From: Epiperipatus broadwayi
Lineage: Eukaryota > Onychophora > Udeonychophora > Euonychophora > Peripatidae
Direction of reading: 5' to 3'
NCBI GenBank assembly: GCA_028023455.1
Contig: JAQFVV010000151.1
Coordinates: 1,023,001-1,087,000 of the forward strand
DNA: 64,000 bases
In this document: piece by piece, positions 1 to 12,700 of the stretch
Numbering within the stretch: position 1 is the first letter of the stretch
How the letters are laid out: the number at the start of each line of letters is the position of its first letter
Notes under the pieces: model-generated
Database searches by the model: none
Seen by the model: only the letters and a program-made list of their open reading frames with translations
What the model was told of the DNA's origin: nothing
Position numbers and translations under genes: made by a program

Positions 1-885
1 ATGAAATGTAATTTAAATTATTTCTGAATGGTGGAACAAATAGTTAATTAATAATCATGCAGGTATAATAAATATTTAAAAATTTAATTCATATTTTATG
101 CCTTCGATCTTTATACATATTTTTATACCTTTTTACATATCTACTGCATGTTTCTATGTCTTCTAGTGCTTACTAATAAAATTATAGCAGCCTTGTGTTA
201 ATACAATGGTATCTGATCTGAAGTATATAGTCAATATACTTGTCATAATTTTTATTATAATATTAAATAAAACAGGAAAATGAAATCGTAAATAAAAATG
301 GTTAATCATTAACACTTATATCTATCAAATCAGCAACATTAATTGACAAATAAAGCATATGTGTTAATATGGAAAAAAAGTACTTAAATAAGAGTAAAGT
401 ACATTAAAACTATTAACTGATTTCTTATTGCATATTAATGTGTTTTTTAAAAAATAATTTATTGATAAATTTCGTTTGATATTTGACAATTTAACATCGA
501 ATGCAAAAATCTATTGCTAAGCAAATAACAAAATCCAGTTTATTAGCTTCATTAATAATTTAATTTGTTTCTCATTTGCCATTTTATGCAAAAATCTCTG
601 TATATCTGATATCACAGAAGCTATTCTAATATCACAGCTTTTGCAAAAAAATTTTTGTTCCAGTGAGAAAAATTGCACTTTTTCAATTATATAAATTCTT
701 ATACATTTTGATAATTTTATACTCCTATTATGATAAATAAACACATAAACTTCACATTTTTTGCAAATAATATCATGGCTGAACTTACGAAAATATGGCG
801 ATAAAATAATATTAAATATATGATCTATTCGGTTACTTACAAACAATACATTGCCAATGTCAATGCTATGCAAAAAGTTTTAGCC
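1..885. other. AT-rich intron sequence, nothing recognised
   Basis: Part of the KIF3B intron downstream of exon 9. It is low in complexity. The longest minus-strand open frame (517-873) has no family resemblance and a composition expected of random AT-rich DNA. Confidence 0.6.
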
Positions 886-892
886 GATGAAT

Positions 893-1700
893 CTATGAAG
901 TGCTAAAAGTACGAAAGCATTCGACAAAAGTTCATGCTGATAAGAAAAACAAGGATGTATCTTATTTTAAAGCGACTAAAGAAAAATTACTTTTTTGAAA
1001 TACCCGGCATTGGCAAAATTCTTGTCAACAGCATCCAAACAAGATGCCGATGGATAATGTACTTTTTACATTTGATTACAGATTGCTAAATCAGGAAGAT
1101 GGCATACTGTTGGTGAACGATTAATTCCATTGTCTACAAATGACGTAATACACACTATGACATACAAGCCTGGTCTGATATTTCTAAGAAAATTTTTTTT
1201 AGCAATAATACAGTGCAAAAAAGAATTGATGAAAAGGCTTATGATGAAGACTCATTATATGAGCATTTAATCACATTCCAGTTCTCTATACAGTTTGATG
1301 AGTCACAATGACAGGAAATAAAGCCTTGATTTAAGCATATATGCTGTTCATAAAGAAAAAAAATTTGCTTATTATTTGCTAAAAATTTGCAAACGGATAG
1401 TACAGGAGAATCAATATTTTATATTGCTGGCATCCCCCTAAGTAATAAGCTGTCAGGTGCCATGGATGGAGATCCAGTGATGTTAGATCCCCATAGGGAT
1501 TTCTTACATATTTAAAAAAAGCAGTTCCAAATGGATCAATATATGTTGTATTATTTATCATCATTATTTAGTTGTCAAAAATGTAGTGAATGTCTACATA
1601 AGTTATTACACTAAATCATTAACGCATTCAACAAAATTAAATACAATTCAACGAATGACAGATTGTTGGATAATTTTGCATTAAAAATAATGAAAAATTC
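893..1700 (+). pseudogene. hAT transposase relic (BED-finger, ZBED5-like)
   Basis: Read through frameshifts and stops, three blocks match the ZBED5/SCAND3-like hAT transposase order. First is the end of a BED finger (KHSTKVHADKKNKDVSYFK, about 910-975). Second is IAKSGRWHTVGERLIPLS (about 1083-1140), the 'K.HTIGE.LI' block. Third is NTVQKRIDEKAYDEDSLYEH...FSIQFDES (about 1207-1310), the catalytic-domain 'QLDEST' block. A weaker VVKNVVNV...THSTKL block follows near 1573-1640. These elements cut and paste through a DDE-type transposase. This copy is multiply frameshifted and inactive. I saw no terminal inverted repeats. Confidence 0.65.
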
Positions 1701-1984
1701 AATCACTTGTTGTTTCATTAATAAGTTTGTTGACTAATACATTAAAATCGATAAATTTCTCATGAATGGTGACATACAATCTCTTGGGCAACCATTTTTG
1801 TTTAAAATAGCTTCATAGTTGGATTATAATGACAGTATCAATTTCGCCATATCTATGAGAAACCATGAAGTGATTCATTTACATAAGTATATTTTACTGA
1901 AAGAAAGAAGTGAAAGATGGCAGTGAGAGACAGGTGTGTTAAATCAAAAAAAAAACCCAGATATACTGTTCCCAGAACCAAAAC

Positions 1985-2040
1985 TCTTCACTGTTGACAG
2001 CTATAACCCAGAAACTAATCTGGGGATATTTGGATAGGGC
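1985..2040 (+). repeat. Degenerate family F hammerhead-like core
   Basis: Reads CTGTTGA...CCCAGAAACTAATCTGGGGAT, a decayed form of the family F core seen intact at 62956-62985. Too mutated to be a ribozyme. Confidence 0.4.
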
Positions 2041-2572
2041 AGCACTGGTTGAAGATTTATTAAGAACTAACATCTGGCATCTATTGACTATTACAGCTTA
2101 CACTAGGTGGCATAACTGTGGTGAGAGAAAAAGATTTTGCAGCTGAACCACTTTGTTTAAGCATTATGGAATATGGTTTCATGCGTTGCATGATTAAGTT
2201 AAATAAGAACACATTGTCAAATAGTCCACAGTCCAGCATTACATCATTTTCCTTTTTTCATATCTTCGTAAAAGTGTTTTATCTTCAAGACTTCATTATC
2301 ACCAATTTTCATCACAAAAAAAAAAAACAAAGATGAAGACTGACCAGAGTACTTTTATTCTTTGAGTGAACGTATTCAAACACATACTTAATAAGCGTGT
2401 GACTGTGCTTTCTATTAGTGAATGATGTTCTCAATAACTAAATTATTCTAATTTATGTTAATTATTTCTGATGATGTCAGAATATATACAACTTTTAAAT
2501 TAAATTGTTTTATATATATATGTATTATTTAAATACAAGTATATTGTCTATACTGAACTTAATGTAATTAGA

Positions 2573-2910
2573 AGAGATTTGAACTCAGACTTTCAAGCTC
2601 CCTTCAGCTATCCACTCAGTCTTATACAATCGATACACATGACCATGTGAAAAAGATAAGTGATTCCAATATACATATTTCGTGTTGAACCAGCACTCAT
2701 CAGGTGGTTCAGATCACGATCTCCCACATATATACATAATCAGTGCTCAAATTATATTAAGATAGTGAATATTCAAACTTTAATAGGCAGGTTTCAATCT
2801 TCTCCACCCTTCAACTCTTCAGACATTCATATCGCCAAAGATCTGATGATGGAATGCTCAAAGCCCTTGTTGATGCCAATATTATTGTCATACCCATGTT
2901 GACATTAAGT
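2573..2910 (-). repeat. Family H hammerhead repeat, copy H1 (single)
   Basis: About 340 bp homologous to repeats at 10617-10925 and 58330-59690. In minus orientation it has a hammerhead core (2661-2720), then a tRNA-like region with an A-box-like TGAGTGGATAGC (2618-2607) and a B-box-like GAGTTCAAATC (2586-2576). The open frames it produces are accidental. It lies inside the KIF3B intron and is co-oriented with the gene. Confidence 0.75.
2661..2720 (-). ncRNA. Hammerhead ribozyme motif (type I), H1
   Basis: Minus strand: CUGAUGA (2703-2697), stem II GUGCU/AACAC with one C-A mismatch, GAAA (2681-2678), minimal stem III UA-UG-UA, then UA before UUGG. All invariant core residues of a hammerhead are present. 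It keeps a G-C pair at the base of stem II where the other copies have G-U. The stem I pair next to the core is changed (C instead of A), so activity would be reduced. Confidence 0.65.
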
Positions 2911-2919
2911 GTGTGTGTT

Positions 2920-3660
2920 AAATATATATATTATTCGGGGTTCAGTATTTTCTATGATTTTATATATCACTATTGCCATAGTTGTCTGCACTTGCAATTA
3001 GTAATTTTAGTAAGTAGATAATATTGGCAATGAATGGTATTTTAAGAGATTTAATGGTTGCACAATCATACTGCTGATTCGATATTGGAAAAATAAAAAT
3101 CACACGTGAAGGAATTACAAAAAAAAAAAAGATTGAAAAAGAATGCAAAAATAATGGTAACGGGTGATTGAAATAATGTCATGGCATTTCAATCTCCTTG
3201 CAGAGAGGAAAGAAATAAAATTGAAAAAAGTTGTGGATGAAGTTTTAGAAATGACAAAGTTGAAACTTTCATAGAAAAGATCGCCTGTTATTAGTGAACA
3301 TATCGTTAAAACAAAAAAAAAAAAAAAGAATTTACATATGAAAAACCCTCAAAAGATAATTTTAATTTGGAAAGAAAGACTTAGGAGTAGTATAAAGAAC
3401 ACATGCAATACAATTTAGTAGTAACACGATTGAGATAACCTCTAACGAAATAAAAAATTGTATATTCAGAATAGAATGAATTAAATTAAAAAAGCACAGA
3501 TATAAAAAAAAGTATGTTAATAAAAACTTAACAAATCATGAGTTTGAAATTGATACGCAAAATTTATACTACAGCTAACAATGATGATAGCAATATATCA
3601 AAATATATAATTTATTTATTTAAATCAAAACGTACACTTTTTTTTCATAATCTGTTAATG
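2920..3660. other. Intron sequence, nothing recognised
   Basis: AT-rich, with short A runs at 3119-3130 and 3314-3326. No coding, RNA or repeat signal that I could support. Confidence 0.6.
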
Positions 3661-3668
3661 GTTTTTAC

Positions 3669-3756
3669 CTTAATGTTGTCAGGGACTCATCGTAATTATA
3701 ACTGGCAGGACCAATATTCGCTACCATGATAGTTTTGGCATTGCCGCCTAAAGAGT
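3669..3756 (-). CDS. KIF3B: KIF3B exon 9: end of motor core
   Basis: 88 nt, acceptor attttag, donor TTAAG|gtaaaa, phase 2 at the end. It encodes (D)[20 protein letters not shown], then YDESLTTLR with the Arg codon split. The next exon should begin with the rest of Arg and YANRAKNIKN-like neck-linker sequence. I searched 1-3668 on the minus strand by eye for that conserved stretch and did not find it, so it probably lies beyond the window edge. Confidence 0.94.
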
Positions 3757-6700
3757 CTAAAATAAAATGAGAAAATGATTCGGTAATTAATAAAAATGAT
3801 TTTGTCCTTTTTTTAAAAAATTGTAATATAATAAGAGTGATTAAAAACAGTGAAATATTAACAGAAATATAATTTAAAAAAAATCCAACTTGATTAGATG
3901 TATTAAACTACATTGTAGGACAATTCAAAAAAATTGAAACAATTTCTAATTTCGTATGTTTAACAACAAATACCTTGGTAATGACCAGAATATATCATCA
4001 GGACAAACAATACAAATTGATTTGGCATGTAAAATTATAAGGTTCACCTTTTTAAATTATAATTTTTTTTTTGTTTGCGCTTCTAAAAACACAACATTCA
4101 ACCAAAGTATGGATCTCTTAACTTAATCATAATAATATCATTTTCATTCTTTCTTACTTCTAGCTGTAAGAATCATATCCATATAAATAATCAAGAACAA
4201 TGGAGATACTTATACAATACATAGATCCATCAAGAACTTGGATTTCGCAATATATTTGCAAATAAATGCAACATGTTATGAACCTCATCATAGGAAGTTT
4301 ATTATTCTCTTGAAAAAAAAATTTTGATTATTATCCATCAACTCTGGCAATCTAGAAAATTAAAGGTGCAATAAACAAATGGTCCATTCAAAGATTCTGC
4401 ATTCCTTTCACAAAAGTTCATAATAGACATTTTCATTGGACCACAAATATATTTTTTCCTGAGCTATGTATCTTCCAGTTAGACGCTGTATTAAGTTGAT
4501 AAAACAGAATTCCGCTCTTTGAATTGCTGAATCACTTGCCTTTGGAACATCAACTTCTTTAAACTTTTCTAGAAGACTTACTAAACAAAGTTCATTTACC
4601 CCAATGAGTCAGCATTTACTTAGCAGTAAATTCTAACCTATTTGCACCATTATCACAATTTATCTTAATAAATCACACACACACACACAAAGACTTTTAA
4701 TATGAAACAGTCATTCATGCGAAATTGTATGAAAATTTTGTATTACATGCGTAGGATAATTACATTCGTATGCGTATGTTATAGCTGTGAAAAAAACTAT
4801 CAGATAGTCAAAAGTTTCGACTATTATTTGGAACTATGAAATAATAAGGTATTGTATTTTCTTTGTATTACGTACATAAATGTTATCACTGCTTGTCATT
4901 TTGTCAAAAAAAAAACAGCTCTTCTGAAAAGAAGTAAAAAAACTGTTCTATGTAATTCTAAATCCATTATTTCAATGAATGATGAATACCCAAATAACGG
5001 TATTCTTATTTATGTCACCACAATATAGGAAAGCTCTTGCTATGGTATTTCAAAATAATGGAGTGGAATAAAGTTTTTGACCTAAGGACATCTGTCAGTT
5101 TAATGATGCCAATTTGGCTTTAAAAGTTATATTCCAATCATTCATTCAAGGATCAATGGATCCTGCCATTAACTCATTCATAACTGAGTTCGTTAAAATA
5201 TATAGTTGTTAAATTAATAGGTAACACACCCTTTGGATGTTTGACATTTTAAACTATTAGTTTGAATAGCGTAATAAAAACGAGAATGACAATAAGGATG
5301 ACCAATAGTTAGAAATTGAAGTGAGAATCAATTTGATTCTATAATAGAGTATGGTTTAATTACTCGTACTTATATGAATGGCTCACAAGTAAAAAGATGC
5401 AATGTAGATTAATTACCATTGTCAAATGCAAATTAAAAACCTAAACATTACTTTCTACATTTTTTTCAACTTTTATTAGCAGATCCCCATTTCATCTCCA
5501 TCATATTCCATCAATTTAGTCAGACCATTCTCTCTCATTATGTATGTACTTCACTAATAATATTTGCTCTTCAATCGAGTCAGATACATCAAACATTTGA
5601 ATCTCCATAACCATGTCAGCAGCTCAATATCATTCCTAACACTATTCTCACACAGTTTAAAACATTGTAATTACTATCTAATAAGCCAACTTAAAGATAT
5701 ATAAATCAAATCAAATACTCTATTTTTTTAATTCCTAATTGATGAAATGACAACTTTTATTATTCCAAAAAAAAAAAAAACAATTAAAAGCCTATAAATA
5801 GTTATTATCAGGTCATTAATTTCAAAAATATTGTTAGCCAGAATATAAAAACTACAGCATTTAAAGCTCGATAATTTCCAAACCTATTATGTGATTATTT
5901 ACCGGTATCATGATTTTCTCAAACATAATACAAATAAGAAAATAAACAAAGTTTTAGCAAAACAAAGGATTATTCCTTTACCTTGTAATAACCTGGTGAG
6001 TTTGGAATCTCTGTATGGAATGTGTGAACTTTTCCCATCTACTAACGCTGAAATGACATTTCCCAACGCTGATAAAGATAAATTAATTTTGGTTGCTTCT
6101 TTTAATCGTTCTCCCTGTTTATAAAACATAAACAAACAATAAACAAAAACAGATTATAGATCAACATAAAGAATTATGGAAAAAGGTTTATTATATATTA
6201 AAATAGTAATATAATACTACTTAACACCATCACTATCATCATAATTTTCAACCACATCAATCCATTGCTTGACAATCTCTCAAAGTTTAATCCAATTTTT
6301 CGAATCAATAGCTTCTCTTCTCCACACCACATCAGGAAACTTCCTTATTTCATCTATCTCATATTTGGTTTCTTTCTGCAGCTTTTACATCTCCTAGAAT
6401 ACAATTTAAAATTTCAACTGCGCACCTATTCTCATCCTTTCTAGAAATATGCCAAGCCCTATTGCAATCTATTAATTCTTTCAATAATGTCAGCGATACT
6501 TATTTGTTCTGTCATTCATATATTTCGTATTCGATTTCTTCTTGTTACTCCAACGTATATCTCTCCACACTTCCCTAAATCTCTGTATTGCTCTTTTATT
6601 AAGTGTTCAAATCTCAGATCCATAAATAAGAACTGGTAAATCACATATATAACAATCAAAATTGTGGTTGAAGAAAAATATTATTTTTCGGTTTTTAGTG

Positions 6701-9700
6701 TATTACTCTTTAAACCAAAGTATTTTTTATAAAATATTTTATATTTCTAATTTCAATAGTATGTAAATAAGTTCTGCTTGAATATGTAACATTTAGGATT
6801 ATAACCACACCGCAGATTATTCTCATAATGAAAACATTTTAATAAACTTGCGAATAATTTTACTTTTCATTTACCAATGCCCAATCATTCAGTCTGATAA
6901 AGAGAATTCCTCTTTTATCTGATCTCTATCTGTATCTGTTGTAAATAAATGAACTCTGGATATCCGAAAAGGCTGAAGCTTATTATTAGCGGCGATATTA
7001 GTTCACAAATTAATCAAACCAGCTTAATGTTTCATATATTATTTTATATTTGGCGATCTTAGTTCACAAATTAATCAAGCAGTTTAACGTTCATATATTA
7101 TCTTAAATATTTAAATCCTATTGAAATTAATAGTATTTAATTTAAAATAATATATGAAACATTACGCTGGCTTGATTAATTTGTGAACTAAAATGGACGG
7201 ACGCTAATAGTAAGGTTCAACCTGTTAGGTCATCAATGTTCACTTATTATCAATATATATGACTAGAGGTCAGATAAAAGAGGAACTTTCCTTTTGTCAA
7301 ACTGAATAAAGGGGCACTGATAAATGGAAAAGTAAAATTATTTGCAAGTTTATTAAAATGTTATAAGTCTGCCTACAAAAATATTATATATATATTATTC
7401 CTTTTTGATTAAAATAGTACTGTATAAAAACAATCGTATTAGTTCACAATTTTATAAAAAGTACATTAGACTTTCAAAAAAATTATAACAACAATCAGAG
7501 AAATTTGTTTTTATTTCTTTTGTTCTCTAGAAAGTTTTCTTTAAAAATATATTTAATGCAGTCATAATGATGTTAAGTATATTCTTATTAGCATAACAAT
7601 GACATATTTCCTGAATAAGGAAATGCTTTCCCACATATTATCTTTCACATTATCTATGTTCAAATAAATTTCAGTTACGCCTATGCATATTTTTAATATT
7701 ATTTATGCGTACATTCTCTATTTACACATATCCATTACCAAAAAAAAAAGAGGAAACAACATCTTTATATTTATAACAAACATCTAATAGAATTGGTGGG
7801 TTGATCATAAATGTTGAACTATTTTGGAATGTGGGTGTTATAACAGTTTGCTATTATATCGAGTACAAATAAAATCTCAAAAAAACAAAACAAAGAATTA
7901 CTGATAAATCATTACTATGTGTTCTGTATATAAAAAATCATAACGTAACAGATATATAAAATTGCAATGGACGAAACTGTACACACACCCCTACCAGAGC
8001 TATCCCCATTCCATCAAAGCTAAAGGAATACGTGTTATCATTCTATTTTAATCATGTGATGAGTGATTATTAGTTTATACAAAGCCATGGGAAGGGGGTT
8101 GCATTTATTTCTGTTTCAATTTCTATGTATAAATATAGAGAAAACTAAGATAATTTGTCAAACTTGGTGTGAACCAGGTAATGAGGTGGTAAATTGATCA
8201 AAATTTCGATTATTGTTACCAATTATACTAAATCATTGATTAACATTGCATATTTCCTTTATTTTTTTTAAAAAAGGGTGCAAGAACAGAGATGGCAAAC
8301 AACTAATGGACTTAAACTTCCAATGAGTTGTATAATATTTGCAAGCTTATTTTTTTACTATCCATCAACTCAAAAGTCATACCAGTCTCTCTCACACTAC
8401 AGATATATTAGAAGTATTTATTTCTAATGTATATGTAGGGTGAGAGGCTGGTCTGGGTTTATGGATAGTAAAAAAAAATTCCAATCTCATTGGAAGTTTC
8501 AGTTACTTCCCGTTCAAGTTATATATAATCTAAGTTTTTTATTATTAACTAATTGACTTAGTACATTTTATAAAATCATCCAAAAATGTTCATTAAATTC
8601 TGGATTTGTTTTTTTTTTGTTTTTTTTTTGCAGAAACTTATGAGAAATAGTAACTTTTGTTTTTCTTAGAATAAATAAATTTAAAACAACACATGACATC
8701 CAACTTATATAATGCTTTTCAGAAGCAAACTCTATTTGTTATACTTCACTACTGCCACCTACTGTAAGTTTGAATAACCAGTAGATACTAGAAGACAGTG
8801 CTTACTAAGTCCATATTTAGTGCTACTCTATCAATATTGCCACATTAGTTTCTGGCATATGAACTTTGTCAGTGAGGATAGAATAATATTGGATATGAAT
8901 TTAATACACAGTAGCGTTAAATATCTATTAATTATTCAAGCTTACAATAGATGGCAGCAGTGAAGATCAGAATTTGCTCCTGCAAACATTTTGTAAGCTG
9001 GGAGTATATAAAAATTTTCTAGTTTTTGCTGAATCCTGTGTCAAACAATTGTTATAAAAAATTGAGAAGATCAAAATACTGTGTTCCAATATAAAAGGTG
9101 ATTGACTCTTTCTCCAAGCTGCCGACAGAACCATCTTTGAATCATGGCATGTTTTATGTAGTGATATAGCTTAACTATTCACCACAAAAATTTTAAGGCA
9201 CTAGCTTATATGGATCATGAGTTATGGCGTAATCGGGTCAGTGCATTTTATAGCTTTGTTGATTGTCTTCAATACTTTCCCTACCATCATGAAACCTTAT
9301 AAAACACTTGAAAACATTCTTGCAACTCATGGTTTTACTGCCATTATACAGTTTAAATCATTTTAAACATTTCAGTAGCAGTTGTGCCCAATTTAAAACA
9401 AAATTTAATGTTAGTGTGTTCTTCTATCATAGGTTAAGATACGAAACACACTATTACATTTCATGTCACAACTCATGATCAAGACATGCTAGTAGCTTAA
9501 AATTTTGGGGGTAAATAGGGTAAATTGTTGCTATGTAGCACATGCATCGATTCAGAAATGGCACTGCAGGTAGTTTGGCGAGAGAAATAGTCAACTTTTC
9601 AGTGGGGCACACTGTATATGAAAGCAAATTTGATTTGGATTCAAAACATAAGCTTCTCAGTGACAAAGGTCACAGACCAAAAACTAATTTGAGGATATAG

Positions 9701-12700
9701 ATATAGTAAAACTAGATATTAATTTATAAAAAATAGTTTCCATTGATTACTCAAACTCCCAAAAGATGTAATCTGTGGAGTAAAATAAATAGTTTGCTTA
9801 GTGAATTTTCTTAATTAAAAAAAAAAGATTTTTGCAATTTCTTAAAATACTAAAATTTGTATGAAGATTTGCAATAACACTCTTAATGTCTTTCTAATAT
9901 AGTAAGTTTTGTCCTTTATTGCCATTTTTAAAGTAAAAAGATTAAAAATTAACATGAGCTTCGTTTCATAAACTTCGGTGCAGCAATCTTTTAAAATCGA
10001 TGTTTCTCGTACATTTTTCATAAAAAAACAATAACATTCAATTCTGTATTCTTTTAAAAGGGATGGCCCTTTTGCTTACGATTGCTTACAATAAATTTTG
10101 AAAAACACTTTTTTGTTGTTTTTTACACTTGAAAAAAAAAAAGAAATAATTCGTAAATAAGTGCTACGTCAAAATAAAAAAAACAAGGTAAAACTTTTGA
10201 AACCTTAACATTTGTCTGTGCTTCGTTTCATTTTATTATTTAGATTATTAATTAATTTTGTCACTCTAAAAGGTTATAATAAACTACATCAGGGAGGGAG
10301 GGCAAGTAAAGGGCAAACTGCCATGATTAAGTGTTAGTGCTTAAACGTAGCACTCCGATGTGTATATAGTTAATTTAATGGATTTTGGACAGACAATACA
10401 TAGTAAGTAGGAGAAAAATAGAAAAAACAAATCAGAATACTAAACCTATATATGAAAGCAATTAGCAAAAACTGGTATATTAAAAAAACAAAACATATAT
10501 TTACAAACACAAACAAATTTTTATAAAAAGTTTGTCGATAGTAAAAAATATTAGAAATATGAATTTTTTTTCTACAGTACAGGCTTTTTCATACTTGCAC
10601 TTATATAAGTAATATATAGGGTTTGAACTCAGACTTTCATACGACCCTCAGTTCTCCATGCCATCTCATATTGCTGACCCACCTGATCATACACATGTTG
10701 AAAAGATAAATAATCACCAATATATGTATTTCATGCTAAACCAGCACTCATCAGTTGGTACAGATTATGATCTCCACACATATATACAATTACAGCTCAG
10801 CTTACATTACGATAGCCAATCTTCATACTTTAATGGACAGGCTTCAAACCACTCCACCCCCACAAACTCTTCAGCTGTCCATTTCATTGAAAATCTGATG
10901 GTGGAATGCTCAAAGCCCACCTAAGTGCCAATTTGTCTCAAAAAAAAATCCAATGCTTAACCATTCTTAACTAAATAGTGATTGTACTAAAAGATCTCAA
11001 TTTACGTCACAAAAATTTAGTAGCTTCATCAAATAGAAAATGATTCATGGTAGTGATACATTGTCGTATTTGATGAAGTACAGTTTTGCCAAATAGCATA
11101 AAGACATTCCTAATAGTGTAATAATAAAAAGGCACAAATTGCAAACTTAGTACGCTCATGCATTTGATAAGGATTTAATAATTTTAATGACCATGAATAA
11201 TAAATTAAAATATAACCGTTTAATAAATCAAAATTATAAAATTAATATCACTAGATCTTAAAAATTATAAAAAAAACCTTTAGAAAAAATATACAAGTAA
11301 AACTTTATTTTAAAATGTTAACAAACCACAGCGCCTGTTTTTGCTTGTCGTTCGCTGCCGGCCAAATCAACAAGATTTAATTTGCCTACTCGGATGTGAT
11401 TCTGACCATCAGGACCAATCTAAAAAATGTAAAAAAATTATAATCATATAAATATATATGCATATTACAAACATAGTATTTCTAAGTAAACAAAAAAAAA
11501 ATATTAATGAACAAAGTAATATTTACTAAGGCAATAAACCTTTAAGCATGTGCACTTGAATATGTGAAGGTACGGACCTCTACAGGTCTTAACCACAAGC
11601 TTATGCATTGGAAGCTTGTGGTTAAGACCTTTAGATGTCCCTACCTTTGCTTTTCAAGCACACATGCTTAAAGGTTTATTGCCTTAGTAAATATTACTTA
11701 TGTGATCAATGTGCGTTAAATAAATTTATAATTAATGAACAAAATAATTAAATCAAAATCAAAAAAACAAAACAAACAACGGTTTCAACTTTTCAAACAG
11801 TTCACTAATTTTCTGCCATGCATGGCTGGAGGAGTGGTAGAGAAACTGATTCTGGAGTTCAAAGTCCATGTATCATGGCTCACCTCCATCGCTTCTGGTA
11901 GCTTGAAACTCTTCAGCAATATACTATTCAATTATATTTTCCTGATTTCCTAAGAATTAGATATTTTATTTACTTTTGCTTTTGGAATTTTGACTAAAAC
12001 TAGCAAATTGACCCAAGTTCAAAGGTAATATTTTTTCACCTCATCTTTTATTTCTTTCATTCTGATATTTTAATTATGAAAAATGCATAAACTCGTGCAA
12101 AATTTAATATGATCGCAATGCAGACAGTTATTGACGTACATAAGCTAAAAAATTATCTGATATACCCAAAGTTTTCAGAAACTTACAAACTATTAAACAT
12201 ATATATGCCACACAGAGCTGGAGAAATTATTACATAAAGATGCGGAAAATAAGATCTGATTTGTCACCACTTAATAGCAAACTAACTATTTCTTTATCAT
12301 ATTGTTCTAAACTAAGACCCTCTTCAACCTAACAGGACAAATCTGAGGAAAAAATATCTTGAGTTTATTAGCAGCAGAACAAATTTTACTAATTATAAAA
12401 TTATTAATTACAGGACATCCATTATTATAAAGATTTTTAAAAATATGTTTCAAAATAAATGCACTTCAACACCTCACAAAAATGTTTAGCTTAATATATA
12501 ACTTAAATTATGCAAAAATATTGCAAACTGCTGCTTGTATTATAAAAATATATTATATCATTTAAAATGGTGGCATAAAAATGTAATTTGACCCACCTAC
12601 TCCCAGTAATTTTTGATACTTAATTCAGACTTCCTTATATAAAAAATCCTTCGAATGGATATGTAAGTTGTAAATGCATTTTAAATATTTTAATCTTAAT

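Noticed and set aside
517-873. 118-aa minus-strand open frame
   Set aside because: Composition of translated AT-rich DNA; no domain or homology.
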